Shown here: in pieces, positions 54,678 through 63,032 of the stretch
How the letters are laid out: each line of letters opens with the position of its first letter
Position numbering within the stretch: position 1 is the first letter of the stretch
Source: Litoreibacter albidus
Lineage (GTDB): Bacteria > Pseudomonadota > Alphaproteobacteria > Rhodobacterales > Rhodobacteraceae
Assembly: GCF_900107015.1 (NCBI RefSeq)
Contig: NZ_FNOI01000001.1
Span: forward strand, 188,501-252,500
Reading direction: 5' to 3'
Length of the DNA stretch: 64,000 bases
Notes under the pieces: model-generated
The model's input: the letters and a program-made list of their open reading frames with translations, nothing else
What the model was told of the DNA's origin: nothing
Database searches by the model: none
Program-made: the position numbers and the translations under genes

Positions 54678-57286
54678 GCTGGGACTCCTTCACGAGTGAT
54701 ACGGGCCCGCTGCACGAAGGCCACAAGCAGTAAGAGGATCAAAGCCGGAATGAAGACCAGCTCTTTGGGCATTTGATCAGAGGGCGCTTTGACGGACGCG
54801 ATTTGCACGGGATTGTCGCCGTAGAAATCAAAGCTTTGCAACGTGTCCGCGAATGGGGAGCTAAACGCGGGCTCATCCATTTTGACCACGCCGTCTTCTT
54901 CCAGCAGAAGCAAGCCGGAGGCGGTCAGGCGATCATCGCCGGACCCCGCGCCGACGGGAAGGACCAGCGTGGTCTCCTTGATTTCGCCCGTGTCGAAGTC
55001 GGGTCCAGACACCACCAAGCGCATCTCTGACCCCTCGGAGGCGTCACCAAGGGCGGTGGTGAAGTTCGCGGGCTCAATCTGGGTGAACGGTGGCTGTATG
55101 CGGTTCATGACGAAGTCTGGCCGGAACAGTGCGAACGCGATGAGGATCAGGGCGACGCTTTCATAGACGCGGCTTTTGGTCAGGAACCAGCCCATGGTGC
55201 CCGCCGTGAACACGAGGATCGCGATGGATGCTGTGATGAACACCAATATGCCTTGGGTCACCGTCACATCTATCAGCAACAAGTCGGTGTTGAAGATGAA
55301 CACGAAGGGCAAAGCCACGGTGCGCAAGCTGTAGAAGAACGCCACGAAGCCAGTCTTGATTGCATCGCCACCAGATACCGCCGCAGCGGCAAAGCTGGCA
55401 AGGCCCACAGGCGGCGTCACATCCGCCATGATACCGAAGTAGAACACGAACAGGTGGACCGCGATCAGCGGCACGATAAGGCCCGATTGCGCCCCCAGCT
55501 CCACCACAACGCCAGCCATCAAGGATGACACAACGATATAGTTTGCCGTGGTCGGCAGGCCCATGCCAAGGATCAGGGACAGCAGCCCCACCATCACCAA
55601 CATGCCAATCAGGTTACCGCCGGACAGGAACTCCACAAGATCCGCCATGACTTGGCCAACACCTGTCAGGGTCACGGTCCCCACGATGACGCCAGCTGTT
55701 GCCGTGGCAAGACCGATGCCGATCATGTTCCGTGCGCCGTCAATCAGGCCTTGGATTAGGTCAGCCACACCTTGGGTGAAGGCGTTGGCCATGTCGCTTT
55801 CGCCGCGGAAGATCGCCTTGAGCGGACGCTGTGTCAGCAGAATGACGAAAAGCAGCATGGTCGCCCAGAAGGCCGACAGGCCGGGGGACTTTTGCTCAAT
55901 CATCAGGAAGTACACCAACACGATGATGGGGAGCAGGAAGTAGAGGCCGGATTTGTAGATGTCACCAACGACTGGCAGCTCCACCTCCTCGGCGTTCGGG
56001 TCGTCGGGCTCCAGATCGGGGACGCTGGCGGCGAGCCACAGCAACACGGCATAGGCCACGAAGATCAGCACCGAAAGCACCACGGCAGAGGCGTCGCCAG
56101 CCGCAGCGGCGATCCAGCCGACGGGATACTGCACGCCGTAGCAAAGCAGCGCGAAGCCTACGAAGAATGCCATCATGCCGCCAATGGTTTTGCCCATCGA
56201 CACCACGCGGTTGCCCAGCGTTGGCATGTTGTTTTTCACCGCTTCAAGATGGACGATATAGACCAACGCTATGTAGGAAATGGTGGCGGGCAGGAAGGCG
56301 TGGGTGATGACCTCCACGTAGGAAATGCCCACGTACTCCACCATCAGGAACGCCGCAGCGCCCATGACGGGCGGCATGATTTGCCCGTTGACGGAGGAGG
56401 CCACTTCGACCGCGCCAGCCTTCTCGGCAGAGAAGCCCACGCGTTTCATCAGCGGAATGGTGAATGTACCGGTCGTTACAACGTTGGCGATAGAGGAGCC
56501 GGAAATCAGGCCTGTCGCTGCGGAGCCAACAACGGCGGCCTTCGCAGGCCCGCCTTTCAGGTGTCCAAGCGCACCGAACGCCATTTTGATAAAGTAGTTC
56601 CCTGCGCCCGCTTTATCGAGCAAGGCCCCGAAGAGAACGAAGAGGAATACGAACTTGGTGGACACGCCAAGCGCGATGCCGAAGACGCCCTCTGACGTAA
56701 TCCACATGTGGCTCATGGCTTTCTTCAGGGAGGCCCCCTTCCAGCGGATAACATCGGGGACGATGTCGGAGGAACCGAAGAACACATAGGCAAGGAAGAT
56801 CGTCGCGATGATCGCCATGGCGGGCCCGAGCGCGCGGCGCGCGCCTTCGAACAGGATCAACAGGCCAGCGAGGGCAAACCATTTGTCGACGTCATCGGCT
56901 AGGCCACCCGCATCGACAATCTTTTGGTAGAAAATAAAGCCATACATCGCGATGAACGCGCCAGCGAGGCCAATCAGCCAGTCGGCGATGGGGATGTAGT
57001 GGCGCGGGCTGGATTTGAAGGCGGGGTAGGCCATGAAGGCCAGAAAGACGGCAAAGGCCAAATGGACTTGGCGGGAGTTGTTGATGACGTCGCCCGGCAA
57101 AATGTAGTTTGCCAGCGGCGATGCCAGCAACACCTGAAACAGGGACCACACAACGGCGACGACGGCGAGCAATGTGCCGACACCTCCGGCGGGGTCTCGC
57201 GCACCGGCGTCAGAGGACGCGACAAGATCCTGTAGCTCCTCCTCGCTAAGAGCGCGGTTCTCGGATGCAGTATTGGCCATTGTCAT
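54674..57286 (-). CDS. TAXI-TRAP transporter, fused permease (DctQ-DctM type)
   Basis: An 870-residue membrane protein in which the small and large TRAP permease subunits are one chain, with about 18 or more transmembrane segments. The DctM-type core has GAFGHLKGGPAKAAVVGSAATGLISGSS, PVMGAAAFLMVEY, LGMGLPTTANYI and MADVTPPVGLASFAAAAVS. A C-terminal part of about 180 residues after the last repeats ends in another helix. It works with the TAXI binding protein to take up a solute using the sodium or proton gradient. The substrate is not read from sequence; TAXI systems often carry dicarboxylates or glutamate. Confidence 0.92.
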   Translation of the reverse strand: MTMANTASENRALSEEELQDLVASSDAGARDPAGGVGTLLAVVAVVWSLFQVLLASPLANYILPGDVINNSRQVHLAFAVFLAFMAYPAFKSSPRHYIPIADWLIGLAGAFIAMYGFIFYQKIVDAGGLADDVDKWFALAGLLILFEGARRALGPAMAIIATIFLAYVFFGSSDIVPDVIRWKGASLKKAMSHMWITSEGVFGIALGVSTKFVFLFVLFGALLDKAGAGNYFIKMAFGALGHLKGGPAKAAVVGSAATGLISGSSIANVVTTGTFTIPLMKRVGFSAEKAGAVEVASSVNGQIMPPVMGAAAFLMVEYVGISYVEVITHAFLPATISYIALVYIVHLEAVKNNMPTLGNRVVSMGKTIGGMMAFFVGFALLCYGVQYPVGWIAAAAGDASAVVLSVLIFVAYAVLLWLAASVPDLEPDDPNAEEVELPVVGDIYKSGLYFLLPIIVLVYFLMIEQKSPGLSAFWATMLLFVILLTQRPLKAIFRGESDMANAFTQGVADLIQGLIDGARNMIGIGLATATAGVIVGTVTLTGVGQVMADLVEFLSGGNLIGMLVMVGLLSLILGMGLPTTANYIVVSSLMAGVVVELGAQSGLIVPLIAVHLFVFYFGIMADVTPPVGLASFAAAAVSGGDAIKTGFVAFFYSLRTVALPFVFIFNTDLLLIDVTVTQGILVFITASIAILVFTAGTMGWFLTKSRVYESVALILIAFALFRPDFVMNRIQPPFTQIEPANFTTALGDASEGSEMRLVVSGPDFDTGEIKETTLVLPVGAGSGDDRLTASGLLLLEEDGVVKMDEPAFSSPFADTLQSFDFYGDNPVQIASVKAPSDQMPKELVFIPALILLLLVAFVQRARITREGVPA

Positions 57287-57334
57287 ATCCCCCTCAGGTA
57301 CAGCTTGGGCTGTCTTATATCTTTTGGTGGCAGT

Positions 57335-57356
57335 GGAGGGGCGCGAACGCCCCTCC
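57335..57356 (-). promoter_or_regulatory. Stable hairpin between TAXI protein and permease genes
   Basis: GGAGGGGCG pairs perfectly with CGCCCCTCC around a CGAA tetraloop. It lies in the 82-base gap after the binding-protein gene and before the permease. Such hairpins commonly stabilise the upstream mRNA or cause partial termination so that binding protein exceeds permease. Confidence 0.55.
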
Positions 57357-57368
57357 GAAGGCGGTCGA

Positions 57369-58340
57369 TTAGTCGATCAAGCCAGCTTCTTTGTAGTACT
57401 TAGCCGCACCAGGGTGCAGCGGAGCGGACAGACCAGCTGTCGCCATCTCTTTTGGGTCGAGATTGGCGAAAGCAGGGTGCAGCTTTTTGAAGTCTTCGAT
57501 GTTTTCCATCACCGACTTCACCACTGTGTAGACAGCCTCGTCCGACACGTCGGTGGAGCTTACGAAAGTAGCACCAACGCCGAAGGTGGCAGTGTCGCCG
57601 TCATTACCGCGGTACATGCCGCCCGGGATCGTTGCGGAACGGTAGAACGGGTTGTCGCCGATCAGGCCGTCAACTTCTGCGCCACTCACGGTCACAAGCA
57701 CGGAATCGCATGCGGTTGTAGCTTCTTGGATGGAGCCGGACGGGTGACCAACGGTGTAGACCATTGCGTCGATCTGGTTGTCGCAAAGCGCAGCGGACTG
57801 CTCAGCGGCTTTCAGCTCTGTTGCCAGTGCGAAATCGTCTGTTGTCCAACCTTTGGCTTCAAGCAGAACTTCCATCGTGCCGCGCTGACCGGAGCCAGGG
57901 TTGCCGATGTTCACGCGCTTGCCTTTGAGATCATCAAAAGTGGTGATGCCAGCGTCGGCACGGGCCACCACGGTGAACGGCTCTGGGTGTACGGAGAACA
58001 CCGCGCGCAGGCCTTCAAATGCACCGGCGTCTTCAAACTTCGAAGTGCCGTTATATGCGTGGTACTGCCAGTCGGATTGGGCCACGCCAAATTCCAACTC
58101 GCCTTCACGGATCGTGTTGATGTTGTAGACGGAGCCACCAGTCGATTCGACCGAGCAGCGAACGCCGTGGTCTTTGCGACCCTTGTTGACCAGACGGCAA
58201 ATCGCGCCGCCCGTCGGATAGTAAACGCCCGTTACGCCGCCGGTTCCGATGGTGATGAACTCTTCGGCAAACGCTGCCGGAGCCATCAAAGTCCCCATCG
58301 CAAGCCCTGCGAATGATAGTTTCAAGTGTTTCGACATCAT
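57369..58340 (-). CDS. TAXI family TRAP transporter solute-binding protein
   Basis: A 323-residue periplasmic binding protein. A signal peptide ending MAPAAFA is followed by [27 protein letters not shown], the defining TAXI motif. Later blocks include [28 protein letters not shown] and [19 protein letters not shown]. It delivers its solute to the fused permease encoded next. The start may be either of two consecutive ATG codons. An RpiR regulator gene lies just upstream on the same strand. Confidence 0.93.
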   Translation of the reverse strand: MMSKHLKLSFAGLAMGTLMAPAAFAEEFITIGTGGVTGVYYPTGGAICRLVNKGRKDHGVRCSVESTGGSVYNINTIREGELEFGVAQSDWQYHAYNGTSKFEDAGAFEGLRAVFSVHPEPFTVVARADAGITTFDDLKGKRVNIGNPGSGQRGTMEVLLEAKGWTTDDFALATELKAAEQSAALCDNQIDAMVYTVGHPSGSIQEATTACDSVLVTVSGAEVDGLIGDNPFYRSATIPGGMYRGNDGDTATFGVGATFVSSTDVSDEAVYTVVKSVMENIEDFKKLHPAFANLDPKEMATAGLSAPLHPGAAKYYKEAGLID

Positions 58341-58370
58341 TAGTCTCCCTAGATTGATGTGTTCGTGAAT

Positions 58371-59234
58371 TTAGTCACCCCAGACTTCTCCGAGACGGCG
58401 GTTTCTGGATTCTACGTCTGCGATGCGCGCGCGCGCGGGATCGCCCGCGCGCGCTGCGAGCATCCCAATCATGATTTCACAAAGCACGAGAGTCGAGGCG
58501 TAGGATGAAAAAAAATGTGGGCTATCAGTGGGCACGATGAAATAAGCCGATGCATGCACCAAAGCGGGACAGGTGTGGGTGTCGGTCACAACGATAACAA
58601 ACGCACCGGCTTTTCTGGCCTCTTGCGCGGCGTTAATCGCCTTGGTGGCGAAGGGTGGCTTCGTCATGATGATCAGCACATCGGCGTCAGACAACCCGAC
58701 CAGACCGCTCGCCAAGGACGCGCCCATGCGGCTGGCCATTGACCAATTGTCGGCGATAAAGCTTGCCATATAGGTCAGATATTCTGCAACGCCTGTGGAG
58801 CCTAACGCGCCAACGACCAAGACCCGTCGTGCATTGTGTAGGCGCTCTACGCTGGCGTTCAGCATATCCTGATCCAGCGTGTCGCCAAGGGTTTGCAGGT
58901 TGGCGGTGCAGTCAATGATGTGCTGGGTTTGAAAGTCGTGATCCCCGTCTTGATGGCGCTGCTGAAGCGTCTCGACGCGGTGCGAGAAGGAATTTGCGCG
59001 GCGCTCTATCCCCGCGCGAAGTACCTCGCGCAGGTCTTCATAGCTGGCATAGCCCAAGGCCGTGGACATACGAGAGAACGTGGCTGGTGAGAGTTTTGCG
59101 TCTTTCGAAATGGTGCGCAGGCTGCGGGTGGCCGCGTCGACCGGATTTGCCACAATGAAATCCGCCGCCTCCTTCAGCTTAGCGCTAAGAGACCCGTATT
59201 TGCTGGACAATTGTTGTTCAAAAGACGTGTGCAA
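58371..59234 (-). CDS. MurR/RpiR family transcriptional regulator
   Basis: A 287-residue regulator with an N-terminal HTH_6 domain (LKEAADFIVANPVDAATRSLRTISKDAKLSPATFSRMSTALGY) and a C-terminal SIS domain (RVLVVGALGSTGVAEYLTYMASFI, DVLIIMTKPPFATKAINAAQEARKAGAFVIVVTD). SIS domains bind phosphosugars or related ligands. It lies before the TAXI-TRAP genes and divergent from an aminotransferase–BKACE pair, so it probably controls both sides. Confidence 0.87.
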   Translation of the reverse strand: MHTSFEQQLSSKYGSLSAKLKEAADFIVANPVDAATRSLRTISKDAKLSPATFSRMSTALGYASYEDLREVLRAGIERRANSFSHRVETLQQRHQDGDHDFQTQHIIDCTANLQTLGDTLDQDMLNASVERLHNARRVLVVGALGSTGVAEYLTYMASFIADNWSMASRMGASLASGLVGLSDADVLIIMTKPPFATKAINAAQEARKAGAFVIVVTDTHTCPALVHASAYFIVPTDSPHFFSSYASTLVLCEIMIGMLAARAGDPARARIADVESRNRRLGEVWGD

Positions 59235-59348
59235 TCAACAACTCCCCCCAGAATGCTTGCGAGTGTGATTTGTTTCAGGTGTTTCACGCATTGTCAATTG
59301 TAGATTCATCTGTTTCAGTTTGGTCGCAGCTGCGAAAGGACCAGCACC

Positions 59349-60668
59349 GTGTCACATGTTTTCCCAAGACATACCAAGGCCACCCTCCCCACCGTCGCCA
59401 ACGGGCGCGGGGTGTATCTCTACGACCAAAACGGCAAGCAGTATTTCGACGGCTCCGGTGGGGCGGCTGTGTCGTGTTTGGGGCATGGGGACGCGGATGT
59501 GACCAACGCCATCAAGGCGCAACTTGATCAGGTCGCTTTCGCGCATACCAGCTTTTTCACCTCTGACCCCGCGGAGCAATTGGCGGACAAGCTGATCAAA
59601 CATGCCCCCGAGGGCATCGACCGCGTCTATCTGGTATCCGGTGGATCGGAGGCGATGGAGGCCGCGTTAAAACTGGCGCGTCAGTATTTCGTCGAAATAG
59701 GCCAGCCGCAACGCCGCCACGTGATTGCAAGACGGCAAAGCTATCACGGCAACACGCTGGGCGCGTTAGCCACGGGCGGCAATGAATGGCGCCGCGCGCC
59801 CTTCGCCCCGTTGTTGGTGGAAACGACCCATATCGCGCCTTGCTTTGAATATCGCGGCAAGCTGGAGGACGAGGCGACGTTCGACTACGGTCAACGGGTT
59901 GCGAACGAGTTGGAAGCCGAGATTTTGCGCCTTGGTGAAGACAGCGTAATCGCGTTCGTGACGGAACCGGTTGTGGGGGCAACCGCAGGGGCGGTGCCGC
60001 CGGTGGAGGGATATTTCAAGCGGGTTCGTGAGATTTGCGACCAATACGGCGTGCTGCTTATTCTGGACGAGGTGATGTGTGGGATGGGGCGTACTGGCAC
60101 GCTCTTTGCGAGCGAACAAGACGACGTGCGCCCTGATATTGTAGCCGTCGCCAAGGGGCTTGGCGCGGGGTATCAGCCCATCGGGGCGATGATGTGCACA
60201 GCCCAGATTTACGCGGCCATTGAGGGGGGGAGCGGTTTCTTCCAGCACGGCCACACCTATGTGGGCCACCCCACGGCCTGCGCGGCGGCGTTCGCAGTAC
60301 TCACCAAGCTGACAGACGGCGGCTTGGTCGACGCCTGCGCGACCCTAGGTGCGGAACTGCAGGATGGCCTTATGCAAGCGTTCGGTCAGCACCCGAATGT
60401 GGGCGATATACGCGGGCGGGGGCTGTTTCGCGGGATAGAGATTGTGGAGGACCGAGATAGCAAGCGCCCCTTCGCGCCAGACCGCGCCATCCACAAGGCC
60501 CTGAAACGCGAGACGTTTGAGGCAGGTCTGATCTGCTATCCGATGGGGGGCACGATCGACGGCAAGCAGGGTGACCATATCTTGCTGGCACCGCCATTTA
60601 TTATGGATCGTCACCACATCGACGAAATCATCACCAAGCTGCAAACGGCTATGGCGCGGGTGCTATGA
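59349..60668 (+). CDS. Class III PLP aminotransferase (omega-transaminase type)
   Basis: A 439-residue aminotransferase. Motifs: VYLYDQNGKQYFDGSGGAAVSCLGHG, VSGGSEAMEAALKLARQYF, RRQSYHGNTLGALA, LDEVMCGMGRTG and the PLP Lys in VAVAKGLGAGYQPIGAMM, with the C-terminal DHILLAPPF. These features are those of omega-amino acid:pyruvate-type transaminases, with broad amine substrates. GTG start follows GAAAGGACC. Its stop overlaps the BKACE start by four bases (ATGA), so the pair act together. Confidence 0.87.
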   Translation: MSHVFPRHTKATLPTVANGRGVYLYDQNGKQYFDGSGGAAVSCLGHGDADVTNAIKAQLDQVAFAHTSFFTSDPAEQLADKLIKHAPEGIDRVYLVSGGSEAMEAALKLARQYFVEIGQPQRRHVIARRQSYHGNTLGALATGGNEWRRAPFAPLLVETTHIAPCFEYRGKLEDEATFDYGQRVANELEAEILRLGEDSVIAFVTEPVVGATAGAVPPVEGYFKRVREICDQYGVLLILDEVMCGMGRTGTLFASEQDDVRPDIVAVAKGLGAGYQPIGAMMCTAQIYAAIEGGSGFFQHGHTYVGHPTACAAAFAVLTKLTDGGLVDACATLGAELQDGLMQAFGQHPNVGDIRGRGLFRGIEIVEDRDSKRPFAPDRAIHKALKRETFEAGLICYPMGGTIDGKQGDHILLAPPFIMDRHHIDEIITKLQTAMARVL

Positions 60669-61432
60669 AACCGCTGCCTAAATTGATGGTGGCGCCGAAC
60701 GGGGCCCGTAAAACCAAGGCCGACCATCCGGCGTTGCCAATGACGCTGGAGGAGGTGGTCGAGACTGCCCTGGCCTGCCATGCTGCGGGCGCCGACGGGC
60801 TGCATTTGCATCTGCGCGACGCGGAAGGGCGCCACATCCTTGACGCGGGGCGATACCGCGAGGCGTTGGCAGAGTTGCACCGCGCGGTGCCTGATATGTT
60901 GCTGCAAATCACGACCGAAGCCGTCGGGATGTATAGCGCGGCGCAGCAGCGGGCGATTGTTGAAGAGGTCCGGCCGCAGGCCGTATCAATCTCCTTGGCA
61001 GAGATGCTGGAGGGGACTGATCTGGACACCGCCGCCGCATTTTATGCAAAATGCGCGAAGGACCAAATCGCGGTGCAGCATATCCTATACGGTGCGCAGG
61101 ATTTGACGGCGATGTCGGCGCTGCTAGATCGGGGCGGACTGGAGGCGGCCCCCCTTCAATTGCTGTTCGTCTTAGGCCGCTACACCGCGGGGCAGGAAAG
61201 CGCGCCAAGCGATCTGGACCCATTTATCAGGTGGATGGGGCGCAACTGCGCCTCCGCCGAGTGGGGCGTTTGCGCTTTTGGCAAACGTGAGACCGAGTGC
61301 CTGACTTATGCCCACGGCAAGGGAGGCAACGTGCGCATCGGGTTCGAAAACTCGTTCTGGAACAGCGATGGCACGGTCGCCACGTCCAACGCGGAGCGTG
61401 TCTTGGACTTCCGACGTGTCTCCGAGGCCTAG
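60665..61432 (+). CDS. BKACE family (DUF849) 3-keto acid cleavage enzyme, short form
   Basis: A 255-residue zinc barrel protein with metal ligands in LHLHLRDAEGRH, IVEEVRPQAVSISLAEM, and a closing VRIGFENSFWNSDGT. BKACE enzymes join a beta-keto acid with acetyl-CoA to give a CoA ester and acetoacetate-type product. It is about 50 residues shorter than the carnitine BKACE at 27869 and begins at a distinct MVAPNGARKTKADHPALP motif. Coupled to the aminotransferase. A beta-amino acid route is inferred. Confidence 0.8.
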   Translation: MKPLPKLMVAPNGARKTKADHPALPMTLEEVVETALACHAAGADGLHLHLRDAEGRHILDAGRYREALAELHRAVPDMLLQITTEAVGMYSAAQQRAIVEEVRPQAVSISLAEMLEGTDLDTAAAFYAKCAKDQIAVQHILYGAQDLTAMSALLDRGGLEAAPLQLLFVLGRYTAGQESAPSDLDPFIRWMGRNCASAEWGVCAFGKRETECLTYAHGKGGNVRIGFENSFWNSDGTVATSNAERVLDFRRVSEA

Positions 61433-62187
61433 GCTTCTTTGATGTAATCGACCCGCGCGTCGCCAGCGGTCATGCCCTCGGTTGCGCGGTCGAAGCGCAG
61501 GTAGGCAATCGCGTGGCCACCAGACTGGGTATAGAGCGTACCGGCGGCTTTGTTGTGGGCGTCAATCGGTGTGCCGACAGGGGCCGCGCCGTCAACTTTC
61601 ACCACGGCCAGACCTTTGCGCAGCTCGGTCTTGTGCTTCATGCGGGCGGTGACCTCTTGGCCGACATAGCAGCCTTTGCGAAAATCAACGCCGTCCAGCC
61701 GCTCGAAGCCCATTTCCAGAATGAAGCTGTCGTCGGGGATCAGCTCCACACCAATCTCGGGGATGCAATGCGCCACGCGAATGGCGTCCCAGTCCACATC
61801 AGTTTGCGCCTCGAACGCGAAGCCGGGGCCATAGGCGCGCCAGCCCATCGCCTCGTGGCGGGGGTCGGCAAAAGCACCGTTCGGCATGTCACCGACACCG
61901 CGCGTCACATCGGCGGTTAGCTCTTGCAGTTTCACATCAGCACGCAACTTGTAAAAGGTCAGGCGGCGCATCAATGCCTCGCCATAATCGGCGGCTACGT
62001 CGATCAGGATCGCGTCCCCCCACGGGACCAAGAAGAAATCCACCTGAAACTTACCCTGTGGCGTCAGCAAGGCCGCGTAGACCAAGCCGTCCGACAGTTT
62101 TTCCAGATCATTCGTGACCAATCCTTGCAGGAACCCGACACGGTCTCCGCCTGTCACTTCGATCAACATGCGTTTGGCGTCTGACAT
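61429..62187 (-). CDS. ygfZ: YgfZ/GcvT domain folate-binding protein
   Basis: A 252-residue protein of the YgfZ family, needed for repair or assembly of some iron-sulfur enzymes using tetrahydrofolate. The conserved motif KGCYVGQEVTARMKHKT lies near residues 169-185, with the reactive Cys. The N-terminus FLQGLVTNDLEKL and TPQGKFQVDFFL are typical. It ends against the BKACE gene with a four-base overlap of stop codons. Confidence 0.88.
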   Translation of the reverse strand: MSDAKRMLIEVTGGDRVGFLQGLVTNDLEKLSDGLVYAALLTPQGKFQVDFFLVPWGDAILIDVAADYGEALMRRLTFYKLRADVKLQELTADVTRGVGDMPNGAFADPRHEAMGWRAYGPGFAFEAQTDVDWDAIRVAHCIPEIGVELIPDDSFILEMGFERLDGVDFRKGCYVGQEVTARMKHKTELRKGLAVVKVDGAAPVGTPIDAHNKAAGTLYTQSGGHAIAYLRFDRATEGMTAGDARVDYIKEA

Positions 62188-62251
62188 ATGATCCCTCTTG
62201 CGTTGTTTGGCCTGTTATATAGTCGACGGGCTCGGCTATAACAGCCCCGAT

Positions 62252-62938
62252 ATGTCTGCACCGTTTTCCATTGTGATCCCAACCCTAAATGCGGCCGAAG
62301 GGCTGCCTGCGACTGTTAATGCCTTGTTGCCGGGGTTGGAGGTCGGGATGATCCACGAGCTGATCGTCTCTGACGGGGGCAGCACTGATGCGACACTGGA
62401 CATCGCGGCGCAGGCGGGGGCTGTGGTTGTAGCTGGCCCAAAAGGGCGGGGCGGCCAGTTGCGGCGGGGGGCAGCAGCTGCGCAAGGCGAGTGGCTTTTG
62501 TTTTTGCATGCGGACACCCAGTTGGCCCCTGATTGGGTCGGCGCGGCGGCGGTGCACCGTGCGGAACATCCCAATCTAGCGGCGGTCTTCCGGCTGAAGT
62601 TTCGCGCGACAGGTCTCGCGCCGCGCATTGTCGCGGGGTGGGCCAACCTGCGTAGCTCCGCGCTGAACCTGCCCTACGGCGACCAAGGCTTGCTAATGTC
62701 ACGCGCGCTCTACGACTATTCAGGGGGCTATCCGGAGCAGCCCCTGATGGAGGATGTGGCGATGGCGCGGGCCTTGAAGGGGCGCATCAGATTGCTAGAC
62801 ACCTATGCCGCGACAGGGGCGGAGCGCTATGCCAAGAATGGTTGGGTCCGCCAGAGCCTACGCAACTTTGGCACATTGACCCGCTACAGCTTCGGGGCTG
62901 ATCCGGAGCAGCTGTCGAAGCGCTATCACAAAGGGTGA
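62252..62938 (+). CDS. Family 2 glycosyltransferase, TIGR04283-like
   Basis: A 228-residue GT2 enzyme. The nucleotide site has FSIVIPTLNAAEGLPATVNAL and LIVSDGGSTDAT, with HADTQL as the DxD-like site and LPYGDQGLLMSRALYDYSGGYPEQPLMEDVAMARAL in the acceptor part. It resembles the TIGR04283 group sometimes called arsenosugar glycosyltransferases; the label is from memory. The start at 62252 (MSAPFSIVI) is chosen because the upstream extension is unlike the family; the ribosome-binding site is weak. Confidence 0.8.
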   Translation: MSAPFSIVIPTLNAAEGLPATVNALLPGLEVGMIHELIVSDGGSTDATLDIAAQAGAVVVAGPKGRGGQLRRGAAAAQGEWLLFLHADTQLAPDWVGAAAVHRAEHPNLAAVFRLKFRATGLAPRIVAGWANLRSSALNLPYGDQGLLMSRALYDYSGGYPEQPLMEDVAMARALKGRIRLLDTYAATGAERYAKNGWVRQSLRNFGTLTRYSFGADPEQLSKRYHKG

Positions 62939-63032
62939 TGGCAGGCGTCACCGATAGCGAATTGACGGCTTTGATGCGCGCCTCTACCTCTTAGAGTCTC
63001 AATAAATGATTGCTATGTAGAAGGCTCGCTTC

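Noticed and set aside
55772-58316. Long plus-strand open frames (307 and 380 codons) opposite the TRAP permease and TAXI genes
   Set aside because: Both are antisense to well-supported transporter genes and show no family motif.
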